The notes: generated by a model not told the origin, from the sequence alone. A stretch of 8,786 bases of DNA from Planctomycetota bacterium (GCA_022565195.1 JADFJZ010000029.1:1-8786), one strand, 5' to 3'. Shown: positions 1-8,130, counted from the first letter of the stretch. A program made the numbers and translations.

Positions 1-2254
1 GAAGGCCGTGCAGACTTTGCAATCCGGAGAAGCGGCTGAACTGCTCGGCACGGCGTTGCAGTAAGTGGAGATTGGCCACGCGCTGTGCGCCGCCCGGCCG
101 CCCGCTCGCGTAAGCGGGATAGCCCGTTTCCGCGTAGATTTGGTTGATCACGTCCGGCAGGGGCCTTCGCCGGATGTGAGCACGGTAGCGCGCCAATCGA
201 TCGAGCAGCGCCTGCACGCGGTCGGCCCGCTCTGCCCCCGGCTCTGATTGGGGGTAGTGCCTGACACAGTGGTGAAACTCGGCGCCCGGCTGACTTCGCC
301 GGATGGCCAGCAGGTCGGTCTCATCGAAACGGATCCCGCAGACGCCCGAGCGCATCACTGCTGCTAGTGGAATGTCCTGCTGCATGTTGTCCAGGACGTT
401 GAGCAGCGCGAGCATGTCGGAAATCTCGGTGGCGGCGAAGAAGCCGGTGGTCGCGTCCGCTCGCGTCGGAATGCCCATGCTCTGCAGTACGCCGGCGATT
501 TGTTCTGCCCGCACGGTCGCCGCCCGCAGCAATACCGCGATGTCACGATACTCCCAACCTTCTTCAACCACAGTCAGAATCCGCCGGCCTATCAAATATG
601 CCTGGCGCTCGACATCGACCCAGTGCCCGAGCGGATCATCCTCGTCATCGTCCTCGGCACTGCTGTCGGCCTTTTCGATCAAATGTACTTCAATGGCGTG
701 CGGCGGGTCGTCGGTCTTGCGGCCGACGTGCAGCGCAGCGTCTTTATCATAGGCCAGACCCGCCAGCGCCGGCGTCATCAACCGTTCGAAGATACGGTTT
801 ATGCCGGCGACGATGTGCTTGCCGCTGCGGAAGTTCTCGCCCAGTGTGATGCGACGACCGGCGGTGTTCGGATCGCGGGCCTGCGCGATGCGCTCGAGAA
901 ATATGGCAGGGTCAGCCAGGCGAAAGCGGTAGATGCTCTGTTTGACGTCGCCGACGCAGAACAAATTGCCCTGCTGGTCATCCGTCTCTTCGCGACTGAC
1001 CACGCGCAGGATCGCGTCTTGAATGGGGTTGATGTCCTGGTACTCATCGACCAGCACGTGGGCGAACTTATTCTGCATCGTCCGGGCAATGTCGCTGGGG
1101 CCGCCGTTCTCGTCCGTCAGCAGGGTGTAAGCGAACTGTTCCAGATCGCTGAAGTCCAGCGCATGCCGAGCCCGCTTGGCTGACGTGTATTCATCGTCCA
1201 GTTCGTTTACCAATTCGACCAGCGTACCCACGTACGGGTGGATGCGTGCGAGCCCCTCGCGCCATTGAGAAATCGAAAACAGCCCGAAGCGCTTGCGCAG
1301 TCGCGCCTTGAACCACTCTCGAATCTCGCCGAGCAGATCCTTGGCCCGATCTTTGGCGAGGACATCCCGTGGCGGCGGGTCTTTGCGTAAGCGCAGGCGG
1401 ATTGTCGTAAACGAGTATCCGGCGATGTCTTCGGCGATCCGATCGTACTGCGAATCGCTGCCTTGCACTTGCTGCTGCCACGCCGCCAGCGCTTGGCCAT
1501 AGCGCTCCATTTCGTCGGCGTACGGATTGCAAATCGGCAGGCAACGTCTGACGTATTCAGCCGCCGCCGCCACGCCCTCACTCTGTCGGTTCAGCTCTTC
1601 GCTCAGAGCCTCTCGCTCGCGCTGCTCGATGTCCGATTCACTGATGGCGCTGCATTGCAAGCATCGCTCCAGCCAATCGTCGCCGTCATGCAGTGTGCGA
1701 ACGAAGCCGTGGATGTCGGCCAGATACGCCGCGATCGATTCCTCCCGCCCGCCGCCGTAATGCTGAATGAGGCTCCGCAAAGCGGTCGCTTCTTCGCGGG
1801 TTCCGCTTTGCCGGTGGGCGAAGACGCGGCGAATCGACTCGTCGAGCAGGAGCGTGGCTTCGTCGGCGTCGAGAATCGTCGCGTTGGGGTCCAGTTCCAG
1901 TCGCATGAAGTGCCGGCGAATCAGCCACAGGCAAAAAGAGTGCAGCGTCGAGATATGGGCGTGTTCGACCAGCGCCGTTTGCGTACGCAGGCGGGGGTCG
2001 TGCGGGTCTTGCCGGGCGCGGTCGCGCAGCGTCTTGCGGATTCTGCCGCGCATTTCGGCGGCCGCCGCTTCGGTGAACGTCACCACCAGCAACTCGTCGA
2101 TGTTGCACCGCGCGGGCGCGTCGCACACCAAGTGGGCGCAGCGCTTTGCCAACACCGATGTCTTGCCCGACCCCGCGGCGGCGGATACGGTCAGGCTCAG
2201 GCCGGTGAGCGTGGCGGCCAACTTTTGGTCGTCTGTCAATTCAAATTCGGACAT
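1..2254 (-). CDS. addA: AddA subunit of the AddAB helicase-nuclease (C-terminus cut by window edge)
   Basis: ATP-dependent 3'-5' DNA translocase/helicase subunit of AddAB, which unwinds and trims double-strand breaks for RecA loading. No stop is reached before the left edge, so 751 residues are visible; the family usually runs to about 1150-1250. Superfamily 1A motifs are present in order: Q motif LTDDQKLAA (6-14), Walker A AAAGSGKT (25-32), motif Ia TFTEAAAAEM (59-68), ISTLHSFC (101-108), LDFSDLE (366-372), Walker B/motif II DEYQD (403-407), GDVKQSIYRFR (435-445, typical of AddA rather than UvrD), and ENFRS (473-477). The helicase motifs nearest the C-terminus and the nuclease domain, if present, would lie off the window. 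An acidic stretch AEDDDEDD (533-540) looks like a surface loop. The ATG overlaps the end of addB by 14 bp in another frame, with only a weak GGAAG about 13 nt upstream, so translation is probably coupled to addB. Confidence in family is high. Confidence 0.95.
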   Translation of the reverse strand, partial: MSEFELTDDQKLAATLTGLSLTVSAAAGSGKTSVLAKRCAHLVCDAPARCNIDELLVVTFTEAAAAEMRGRIRKTLRDRARQDPHDPRLRTQTALVEHAHISTLHSFCLWLIRRHFMRLELDPNATILDADEATLLLDESIRRVFAHRQSGTREEATALRSLIQHYGGGREESIAAYLADIHGFVRTLHDGDDWLERCLQCSAISESDIEQREREALSEELNRQSEGVAAAAEYVRRCLPICNPYADEMERYGQALAAWQQQVQGSDSQYDRIAEDIAGYSFTTIRLRLRKDPPPRDVLAKDRAKDLLGEIREWFKARLRKRFGLFSISQWREGLARIHPYVGTLVELVNELDDEYTSAKRARHALDFSDLEQFAYTLLTDENGGPSDIARTMQNKFAHVLVDEYQDINPIQDAILRVVSREETDDQQGNLFCVGDVKQSIYRFRLADPAIFLERIAQARDPNTAGRRITLGENFRSGKHIVAGINRIFERLMTPALAGLAYDKDAALHVGRKTDDPPHAIEVHLIEKADSSAEDDDEDDPLGHWVDVERQAYLIGRRILTVVEEGWEYRDIAVLLRAATVRAEQIAGVLQSMGIPTRADATTGFFAATEISDMLALLNVLDNMQQDIPLAAVMRSGVCGIRFDETDLLAIRRSQPGAEFHHCVRHYPQSEPGAERADRVQALLDRLARYRAHIRRRPLPDVINQIYAETGYPAYASGRPGGAQRVANLHLLQRRAEQFSRFSGLQSLHGL
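2241..2254 (-). other. 14-bp addB/addA overlap, probable translational coupling
   Basis: The addA ATG (2254-2252) lies before the addB TGA (2243-2241) in a shifted frame. No strong Shine-Dalgarno precedes it. Ribosomes finishing addB would be positioned to restart on addA, which would suit a 1:1 heterodimer. Confidence 0.7.
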
Positions 2255-5200
2255 CGGTCTGCAAGAGCTTCCATACTTCCTGTTTCTTCAGCGAATCGAG
2301 ATAGCGCACCTCCGCTTCGGGAAACTCGAAGCGGCACACGGAGCGATAGTCGCAATAAGTACAGGGCATGGTCTTGCCCTGGCGGTATGGCCGAACCGGA
2401 ATCCGGCCGTCGAGAATGTCATCGCACATCCGGCCGACAACAAAGTGTACCCGCTGCATGAGCCGATCGAAGTCTTCGGATTCGACGGCGTCGTTGCCGC
2501 CGGCTTTGCTGAGCGAGCCGTCTTTGTTGAGGATCGCGGCAATGACCGACGATGAATTGCCCGGCGACAATGATTCGTCGAGCAGCCGAACGGCGTCGCG
2601 GGTTAGAATGCCTCGCGGCCGAAATGGCTTGATCGTTTCGTCGGGCGATTCGTCGGGATGGTCGACACGGGTGTAGTCCGGGATCAGCGGCAGGAAAAAT
2701 GCCCCGCCCGGCGTGATCGGCTGGTCCGCGAGCTTGACGCCCAGCGACTCGAGCGCCAGCAAGTATACGATGAGTTGCAGCGACAAACCGTGATGGGCGT
2801 CGGAGATGCTGAGTTGTCGCTCGCGGGAGCGTTTGTAGTCGAAAACGAAGCCGAGCGTGCGGTCGCCGTCCCGGGCGGTGTCCACGCGGTCGATCTTGCC
2901 GCGCAGCAGTACGCGGCGCCCTTTGGGCGTGTCCAACTCCAGCGGGGGCAGTGCGTCCTCCGCGCCGAGGCCAAAGGCCACTTCGCTGCCGATCGGCGTG
3001 ATTCGGCCCGCGCCGAAGATCGTCCGATGCGCGCTCAGGGCGGACAGCAGTTCGTAGTGCAGTCGCTCCCAAACAAAGGCCTGGTTGCCTTGCTCTTCAT
3101 CGACCCAATCGCCGAATCGTTTCGAGAAGCGGCTGATGCTGTCGCGCAATCTCTCGTTCAATTGGTCGTCGTGCAGGTCTCGAAGCTGGATCTTGTCGTC
3201 CATAAGCTGCTGCGTGAACGAATCAAGAACTGCATGGTACAGCGCGCCCAAGTGCAGGGCGCTCAGTTCGCCGGTGGGGCGCTCGGTCAGTTTCAATTGT
3301 ACGCCCGCGAAGTACTGAAAAGGACAGGCGGAGTAGCGTTCGAGCTGCGTGATGCTCGTGCGCAGCGGCCGCCGGCTGAGGTCGTGGACGAGGTCCGGCG
3401 ACAGCGTGGACTCGTTGCAGTCGATGAGGCTGCGCAGCGCCGCGGCGAGCGGGCGGCGCAGGTCATCGCGCTGTCGGGCGCGGTCGTAAACCGCGTTCCA
3501 CTTCGAGCGGTCCTGTGTACCACTGAGCCGGTCAGCCAGAGTGCGAATCAGTGCTCGGCCGGTCGCGATCTCGTCCACCTGCGCGGCCGTCCCGATGCGA
3601 TCACTTTGCTCGACGGGCAGAGCGGGAAAGAGTCGTCTCAACTCATCGAGATACGGCGACGGTTCGAGCGGTCGGCCATCGAGGTCCGTACGGCAGTAGC
3701 TGACGGTGAGGTGGTCCCGAGGCCGCGTCAAAGCGACGTACGCCAGCAGGCGATCCTCACCGATGTTTTCCGCGCGCGGCGGATCGACAGCGAGGCCGGC
3801 GCGGGTCAGCATACGGCGGTCATCGTCATTGAGGAGCTGCGGCTCGCTTTCAACCCGAGGCCAAACGCCGTCGTTCATACCCAGCACAAAAGCGAATCGA
3901 ATGTCCGGGTGGCGGCTTCGCTCGATCGAGCCGACCAGCACTTGATCGACGGCGGGCGGCACCAGGCCGGTGTCCAGTTGCCCCAGGCCGGCATCGAGAA
4001 TCTGTGCGAACTCTTGGCGCGACATCGGCGAATCGCCCAGTGCGGTCGCGAAATCGTCAAGCAGTTGTACGACGCAGCGCCACGCCTGACGATGGTGATC
4101 CGCTTCGGCGGTGTGCCCGTCGCTTTCGGCGGCGAGCGCCCAGCGCTCGATTTGTTGCGGCACGTCCAGTTTCTCGATCGTTTCGTAGAGCAGGCGGGCC
4201 CAATGCACGCCGGGGCGCGGCGGCGGCTCGCCCGCTTCCGTGGTGTTGATCCACGGGTCCAAACGCTCGACGAATGCGCGTCGCGTGGCGTTGATCTGCC
4301 GGAGCAACTCCTGTTTGTCGCGTGATTCATCAGGGTCATCAAGCGGCGAGCGGAACATTGGATCGCGGTGCCAGTCCGATCCCGTCCAGGCCCGCAGGCC
4401 TGCGATGCGGTGTGCGATGATGTAGTTTTCGAGCCGATCCGCCTGCGCCGAGTCCAAGTTGAGGAGATCGGACTTGAGCAGTTGCCGCACGGTCTGCGTC
4501 GAGAAGCGCTCCGTTGCGACGCCGACCAGCGCCCGCAGAAAAAAGCTCACCGCATGCTCGCCGAGCGGCGGGCGGCGATCGATGAAGTAGGGAATGTTGT
4601 TGTCCTGCAGCGCGGCGGCGATCAAGCTGTGGTGCTCTGCCAGTTGCCGCGTGATGATGGCGATGTCACGATAGCGCACCGGATCGTCGTCGCGCGAGGC
4701 CAGCGCCGTGATCCGGCGGACGACGAGGCGGATCTCGTCTTCGGCATCGGCAGCTTCGATCAGGGAGATATTCTCGGGCGGTCGCTCGTCGGCGTGCCCG
4801 ACTCCGAAGATGTGCGCTTGCAGGTGGTTCAAGTCCCGGCGAACCGCGCCGCGGTTTGATCCGCTCGCGGCTTCGGCCTGGGGCAGGAACAGAGGCGGTT
4901 CGATCGGCACGCGCCGCTCGGCGAAAGCCGCCAGCAGCTTGTGGTAGGTCCGCACCGTCGGCCCGAAGAGTGCGTGCGGATCGGGTGCGTTGTCGTTGGC
5001 TACTCCGTCAGCGGCGGGATCGACCAGCAGGGCGATTTCCACTTGTTCCGCATGTTCGGCGAGGTCAGTGAGAAAGCGTGCCTGCTGCTCCGAGAGGCTC
5101 GCAAAGCCGTCGACCCAAACGTGTGCGCCGCGAATCCACTCGGCGGTGGGCAGGTGCCGCCGGGCCTCCTCGAGCGCCATGGCCGGGTCCACGAATCCCT

Positions 5201-5720
5201 GGCCGAGGAACTCAAGATAACGGTCGTACAGCAAAGCCAGATCGCTGAGCTTGGCCCGCGCGCTTTCGTCACCGGCGTCGGCTACCGCCTGGCTTTGCAG
5301 ATCGTCGGGCGAGATCGCCCCGACGATGAACTCTTCGATCTGGGCCGACAGTTGGCGGTACAGCCCGGGGAGAAGCCGGTCGGATTGGAAATAGCGCAGC
5401 TCAGACCGCAGTTCGCCCACCAGCCGCTGCAGCACCATCACGCGCCCGATGTTCGATAGCGGCCTGGCCGACGCGGCGGGCGCGGATTGCAGCAGCCGCT
5501 GGGCGAAGCGCCGGAAGTTCAGCACCTCGGCGCGCTGCGCACCGGCGATGTCCGGCGCGGACAGCAAGGCCCGCTCGGTCTGCAGGCTGGCCTGATCCGG
5601 TACCAGCAGGATGAGTTTCGGGCCTGCGCGCGGGCTTTGGCGCAAGTGTTGTTGCACTTGGTCAATACAGGTGCGGGTCTTACCCGCGCCGGCGCGACCC
5701 ACAATAAACCGGACAGCCAT
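2241..5720 (-). CDS. addB: AddB subunit of the AddAB helicase-nuclease, with Fe-S nuclease domain
   Basis: Second subunit of AddAB. In the family it has a helicase fold without helicase activity, implicated in Chi recognition, and a nuclease that cuts one strand. The 1159 residues match the usual length (about 1150-1170). Visible parts are: Walker A GRAGAGKT (8-15); the AddB-typical segment VLGMNDGVWP (612-621); a motif VI-like YVALTRPRD (661-669); and a C-terminal RecB/PD-(D/E)XK nuclease with H829 (GALYHAVL), GKIDRVD (941-947), DYK (961-963) and QLIVY (982-986). Cysteines C799 (SACPFQYF) and C1120, C1123, C1129 (C-x2-C-x5-C) reproduce the four-cysteine 4Fe-4S staple known around this nuclease. 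All catalytic and cluster positions are intact, so the enzyme should be functional. The ATG start has GGA 7 nt upstream (GGAAACGACA). It lies 100 bp after the kinase gene, and its stop lies inside addA. AddB is preferred over RexB because the iron-sulfur motif is complete. Confidence 0.96.
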   Translation of the reverse strand: MAVRFIVGRAGAGKTRTCIDQVQQHLRQSPRAGPKLILLVPDQASLQTERALLSAPDIAGAQRAEVLNFRRFAQRLLQSAPAASARPLSNIGRVMVLQRLVGELRSELRYFQSDRLLPGLYRQLSAQIEEFIVGAISPDDLQSQAVADAGDESARAKLSDLALLYDRYLEFLGQGFVDPAMALEEARRHLPTAEWIRGAHVWVDGFASLSEQQARFLTDLAEHAEQVEIALLVDPAADGVANDNAPDPHALFGPTVRTYHKLLAAFAERRVPIEPPLFLPQAEAASGSNRGAVRRDLNHLQAHIFGVGHADERPPENISLIEAADAEDEIRLVVRRITALASRDDDPVRYRDIAIITRQLAEHHSLIAAALQDNNIPYFIDRRPPLGEHAVSFFLRALVGVATERFSTQTVRQLLKSDLLNLDSAQADRLENYIIAHRIAGLRAWTGSDWHRDPMFRSPLDDPDESRDKQELLRQINATRRAFVERLDPWINTTEAGEPPPRPGVHWARLLYETIEKLDVPQQIERWALAAESDGHTAEADHHRQAWRCVVQLLDDFATALGDSPMSRQEFAQILDAGLGQLDTGLVPPAVDQVLVGSIERSRHPDIRFAFVLGMNDGVWPRVESEPQLLNDDDRRMLTRAGLAVDPPRAENIGEDRLLAYVALTRPRDHLTVSYCRTDLDGRPLEPSPYLDELRRLFPALPVEQSDRIGTAAQVDEIATGRALIRTLADRLSGTQDRSKWNAVYDRARQRDDLRRPLAAALRSLIDCNESTLSPDLVHDLSRRPLRTSITQLERYSACPFQYFAGVQLKLTERPTGELSALHLGALYHAVLDSFTQQLMDDKIQLRDLHDDQLNERLRDSISRFSKRFGDWVDEEQGNQAFVWERLHYELLSALSAHRTIFGAGRITPIGSEVAFGLGAEDALPPLELDTPKGRRVLLRGKIDRVDTARDGDRTLGFVFDYKRSRERQLSISDAHHGLSLQLIVYLLALESLGVKLADQPITPGGAFFLPLIPDYTRVDHPDESPDETIKPFRPRGILTRDAVRLLDESLSPGNSSSVIAAILNKDGSLSKAGGNDAVESEDFDRLMQRVHFVVGRMCDDILDGRIPVRPYRQGKTMPCTYCDYRSVCRFEFPEAEVRYLDSLKKQEVWKLLQTDVRI

Positions 5721-5755
5721 TGTCGTTTCCGTTGTATCGTGAAAGGACTGGGATC

Positions 5756-5783
5756 AATGTACGCTGCCCGGATGGGGCGTCAA
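5756..5783 (-). promoter_or_regulatory. Candidate sigma70-type promoter for addBA
   Basis: On the minus strand, TTGACG (5783-5778) and TACATT (5761-5756) are separated by 16 nt. They match the consensus -35 at 5 of 6 positions and the -10 at 4 of 6. A start about 7 nt downstream would give a leader of roughly 29 nt before the addB ATG. The gap holds no convincing terminator: there is only a weak CCGGA/TCCGG pair with a 12-nt loop and no T run. Read-through from the kinase gene therefore remains possible. The call rests on consensus resemblance alone. Confidence 0.4.
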
Positions 5784-5820
5784 GTCCGGATCCAATGAGG
5801 GGTAAAGGCCAGCGGGGGTA

Positions 5821-7536
5821 TTACTCATTCGTGTCCGCGTCGTCTTGATCGGTGTCCGCGGGCAGAGCCGTCGGCTGTGAGCTTGGCGGTTTGCCGGGCA
5901 AGGGCAGTTCGAATCCTTCGATGGCGTAGCTGGGGCCGAAGTGGTTGTGGATTTCGCCGAGGAGTCCGAAATCACCCGTGAAGTCGTTTAACTCCATGTC
6001 GGCTTGGTGGGCGATGGTTCGTACCTCACCTTTGCGAAGGAAGCGAACGACTCCTTGCGGAAGCGGCTGGCGATTCGGGTTCTCGTCGCGATACTGACTG
6101 GCCAATCTCTGGACGGCCTCTTTGAGCCCGTGCCGATCCTTGAAGGGGCGGTCGTTCAAGAAGACGCAGATAACGTAGTTGTCACCCTCGCCGTCCAGGC
6201 TGAGAAACGCGTCGCGGAGCGGATCCTGGAAGTGCTTGCGGCTGCCTTCGCTGGGGTTCATATGCACGAACCCGGAAGGCGAAATCCAGAATACGAGAAT
6301 GTAACTGGCAGGGTTGACATCCACCTGCATCTTGGCATAGCGGATCGGCCGAGGCGGTACCTTGGCGTCAGTCGTTCTGAGCGTGCTTGAGAATTTGCCC
6401 AACAGTTCTTTGGGATCGTTCTTGGTCAGAGAATTCGGGTTGCCCTGGCCCGCCGGGAAGATCGTCAGCGTCATTTCAGCCAGCGGATCGAATCGCGCGG
6501 GCCCTTGCCGCGTCAGTGCCATCCACCCGCTGAGCGCGGCGGTGGCCAGCAGCGTGATGATCAGGGCGCCCGAGAACCAAGTCGTGAATAACTGCCTCTG
6601 GTGAGCACGCTCCGGCTTCTGGGGCGATTTCGAATCGCGAGCAGGACGCAAGGGCTCCGCGTGATCCATCATGGCCTGGGCCGACGAGAACCGCCGTTTG
6701 GGATTGGCAGCGCAGCCTTTGTCCAGCAGATCCCGGATCAGCTCGTATTGCTTCGGTGTGGCGGATTTCGAGAGAGTGGCGGGCAGCTCCGGGAAGTTGG
6801 ACACGTCCGCGCCGGTGAACAATTGATAGGCGACTTTCGTGGTCGCGTACAGATCGGAACCGCGATCCGTCGGGCCGTCGGGCCGCCAGTAGCCGTAGGT
6901 GCCGGCGCGGTCGACGGCGCGATGCCCCGGCGAAATCAGGCCGAAGTCGCAGAGCTTGGCCCGGCCTTCCACAAACAATACATTCGCGGGCTTGATGTCT
7001 CGATGTACGAGTCCATGGCTGTGCAGGTAACCTACGGCGTCCAGCATGTCGTGGAGGACCGCGCCGGCCTCATCCACCCCGAAGGCGCCGCGATCCCTCA
7101 AGAGGCGGTCCAGGTTGCAGGGTTCGTAGTACTTGGGATCCATGGCCACTGATCCCTTGATGTCGTCGGCCAATTCCATGACCATGAAATAAGTGTCGTC
7201 ATGCCGGCCGACGAGGTACACGGGAATCAAATGGGGATGGCTCAGCGCTCGGCGCTGGTATTCGCATAGGCCTGTGATCTCAGTGTCCTGGGCGGTCGCC
7301 GGGAACACCTTGACGGCGCGATACACGCCGGTGACTCGCTCCTTGGCCAGCCACACCGTGCCGAATGTTCCCTGGCCGATCAATTCCAGAACCTCGAAGT
7401 CAGCGAGAACCGGTGGCGTGGGCGGTTCCGTCTCGCCGGTTTCGGTTTCGGGAAGGGGGGCTGTATCCGTCGGTCGCCGGCTCACTGATGCACTCACCGC
7501 CTCAATCGTCTCTTCGCGCACGATCAAATTGATCAA
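5821..7536 (-). CDS. Membrane-anchored Ser/Thr protein kinase with C-terminal extracytoplasmic domain
   Basis: Hanks-type kinase that should phosphorylate Ser/Thr on cytoplasmic partners. The 571 residues fall into a Thr/Pro/Glu-rich N-terminal tail (to about 45), a kinase domain (about 47-295), a basic juxtamembrane stretch (298-315), one membrane helix (about 320-341), and a C-terminal domain (about 350-571) predicted to be outside the cytoplasm by the positive-inside rule. Catalytic elements are all present: GQGTFG (54-59), K76 in AVKVF, likely E92, HRDIKPAN (178-185), DFG (197-199) and D228. The segment ending the activation loop reads GTYGYWRPD, with D220 where the APE Glu is usual. The C-terminal domain contains YILVFWISPSGFVHMNP (412-428) and ends in an acidic Pro/Asp tail; a DUF4384-like fold is a guess. 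The chosen start is TTG, with GAAGGA 5 nt upstream, overlapping the sigma gene by 35 bp. GTG at 7485, behind GGTGA, is a real alternative that would remove the overlap. The kinase call is firm; substrate and signal are unknown. Confidence 0.93.
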   Translation of the reverse strand: MINLIVREETIEAVSASVSRRPTDTAPLPETETGETEPPTPPVLADFEVLELIGQGTFGTVWLAKERVTGVYRAVKVFPATAQDTEITGLCEYQRRALSHPHLIPVYLVGRHDDTYFMVMELADDIKGSVAMDPKYYEPCNLDRLLRDRGAFGVDEAGAVLHDMLDAVGYLHSHGLVHRDIKPANVLFVEGRAKLCDFGLISPGHRAVDRAGTYGYWRPDGPTDRGSDLYATTKVAYQLFTGADVSNFPELPATLSKSATPKQYELIRDLLDKGCAANPKRRFSSAQAMMDHAEPLRPARDSKSPQKPERAHQRQLFTTWFSGALIITLLATAALSGWMALTRQGPARFDPLAEMTLTIFPAGQGNPNSLTKNDPKELLGKFSSTLRTTDAKVPPRPIRYAKMQVDVNPASYILVFWISPSGFVHMNPSEGSRKHFQDPLRDAFLSLDGEGDNYVICVFLNDRPFKDRHGLKEAVQRLASQYRDENPNRQPLPQGVVRFLRKGEVRTIAHQADMELNDFTGDFGLLGEIHNHFGPSYAIEGFELPLPGKPPSSQPTALPADTDQDDADTNE

Positions 7537-8068
7537 GCAGTTCCTTCAAACATTGCTTCACGCGATGGACAGACTGGTAAATCGCGTTGCGGTTCAATTT
7601 CGTGATCCGTTCGACGTCTGCCATCGGCGCTTCCTCGACCACGCGCAAGTAGAACGGCAACCAGGTGCGCTCGTCAATGCGACTGCGGGCCAGCTCCAGG
7701 CAGATTTGCATCCGCTCCTCGTCCGCTTGCTCCAGATCACCATCCTGTGACCTGTGTTGAGCCAATTCCTGAGCGTCCACCTGGGATTGCACTTGTTTCC
7801 GCCGGTGGGCCGACGCCGCTCGATCGGTGATCTTGCTGACCCAGCTCCGGAACTTGCCCTTCTGACGGTCGTATTGGAACCGCTCGATCGTCGAGAGCAT
7901 CGACAGGTAAGTTTCCTGTACGGCATCATCTAACTCATCAGGACGTAAGCCTTTATTTTGCAATACTTTACGGATCATCGGGCCGTAACGGTTGTGGAAC
8001 TCGAACCACTTTTGATGATCCGAGAAATTCGAGATTCCTTTCACTAGACTGGATGCCGTTTGTTCCAT
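7502..8068 (-). CDS. ECF-family RNA polymerase sigma factor (planctomycete type)
   Basis: Alternative sigma factor that would direct RNA polymerase to a specific promoter set. The 188 residues fit the two-domain ECF layout. Region 2 spans about 21-92, with LDDAVQETYLSML (46-58) and GKFRSWVSKITDRAASAHRRK (71-91). This corresponds to the family pattern D-x2-Q-E-x-(F/Y) followed by F-x-(S/T)-W-L-x2-I and an Arg-rich end. A charged linker (about 93-118) leads to region 4 (about 120-180), whose helix-turn-helix is MADVERITKLNRNAIYQSVHRVKQCL (149-174). No extra C-terminal domain and no adjacent anti-sigma gene are visible. The ATG at 8068 is chosen because AGGTGA lies 8 nt upstream; the TTG at 8086 is possible in frame but lies upstream of that site. 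The gene overlaps the kinase gene, and ECF-kinase gene pairs are known in Planctomycetes. This suggests that kinase activity controls the sigma factor, but no phosphorylation site can be read from sequence. Confidence 0.88.
   Translation of the reverse strand: MEQTASSLVKGISNFSDHQKWFEFHNRYGPMIRKVLQNKGLRPDELDDAVQETYLSMLSTIERFQYDRQKGKFRSWVSKITDRAASAHRRKQVQSQVDAQELAQHRSQDGDLEQADEERMQICLELARSRIDERTWLPFYLRVVEEAPMADVERITKLNRNAIYQSVHRVKQCLKELLDQFDRARRDD
7542..7547 (-). promoter_or_regulatory. Shine-Dalgarno deciding the kinase TTG start
   Basis: GAAGGA on the minus strand sits 5 nt before TTG 7536-7534, inside the 3' end of the sigma factor gene. An in-frame TGA just upstream makes this TTG the furthest possible start. 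The competing GTG at 7485-7483 has GGTGA 8 nt before it and would begin 16 nt after the sigma stop. Confidence 0.5.
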
Positions 8069-8076
8069 GGCTGATT

Positions 8077-8082
8077 TCACCT
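8077..8082 (-). promoter_or_regulatory. Shine-Dalgarno deciding the sigma factor ATG start
   Basis: AGGTGA on the minus strand lies 8 nt before ATG 8068-8066. It favours that start over the in-frame TTG at 8086-8084, which would give six extra residues. Confidence 0.7.
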
Positions 8083-8101
8083 GCAAGGCTCGCTGCTCGC
8101 T

Positions 8102-8130
8102 ATTCTACCTTATTGTACGCCGTCTGAGAA
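8102..8130 (-). promoter_or_regulatory. Candidate promoter for the sigma-kinase genes
   Basis: TTCTCA (8130-8125), a 17-nt spacer and TAGAAT (8107-8102) on the minus strand match the -35 at 4 of 6 and the -10 at 5 of 6 consensus positions. A start near 8095 would leave a leader of about 27 nt before the ATG. A second -10-like TACAAT lies 10 nt upstream inside the spacer without a good partner. I see no clear AAC-type -35 that would suggest the ECF factor transcribes itself. Confidence 0.4.

Noticed and set aside
500..1183. A 227-codon plus-strand frame
   Set aside because: It is antisense to the helicase core of addA (DEYQD, GDVKQSIYRFR, ENFRS), which is clearly the coding strand.
1463..2555. 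Long plus-strand frames of 332 and 262 codons
   Set aside because: They are antisense shadows of the start of addA and the end of addB, rich in Arg/Ser/Ala with no motif.
2658..4325. A 555-codon open frame on the plus strand
   Set aside because: It lies wholly antisense to addB, whose motifs are intact. Long antisense frames are common in G+C-rich genes, and the translation shows no recognisable domain.
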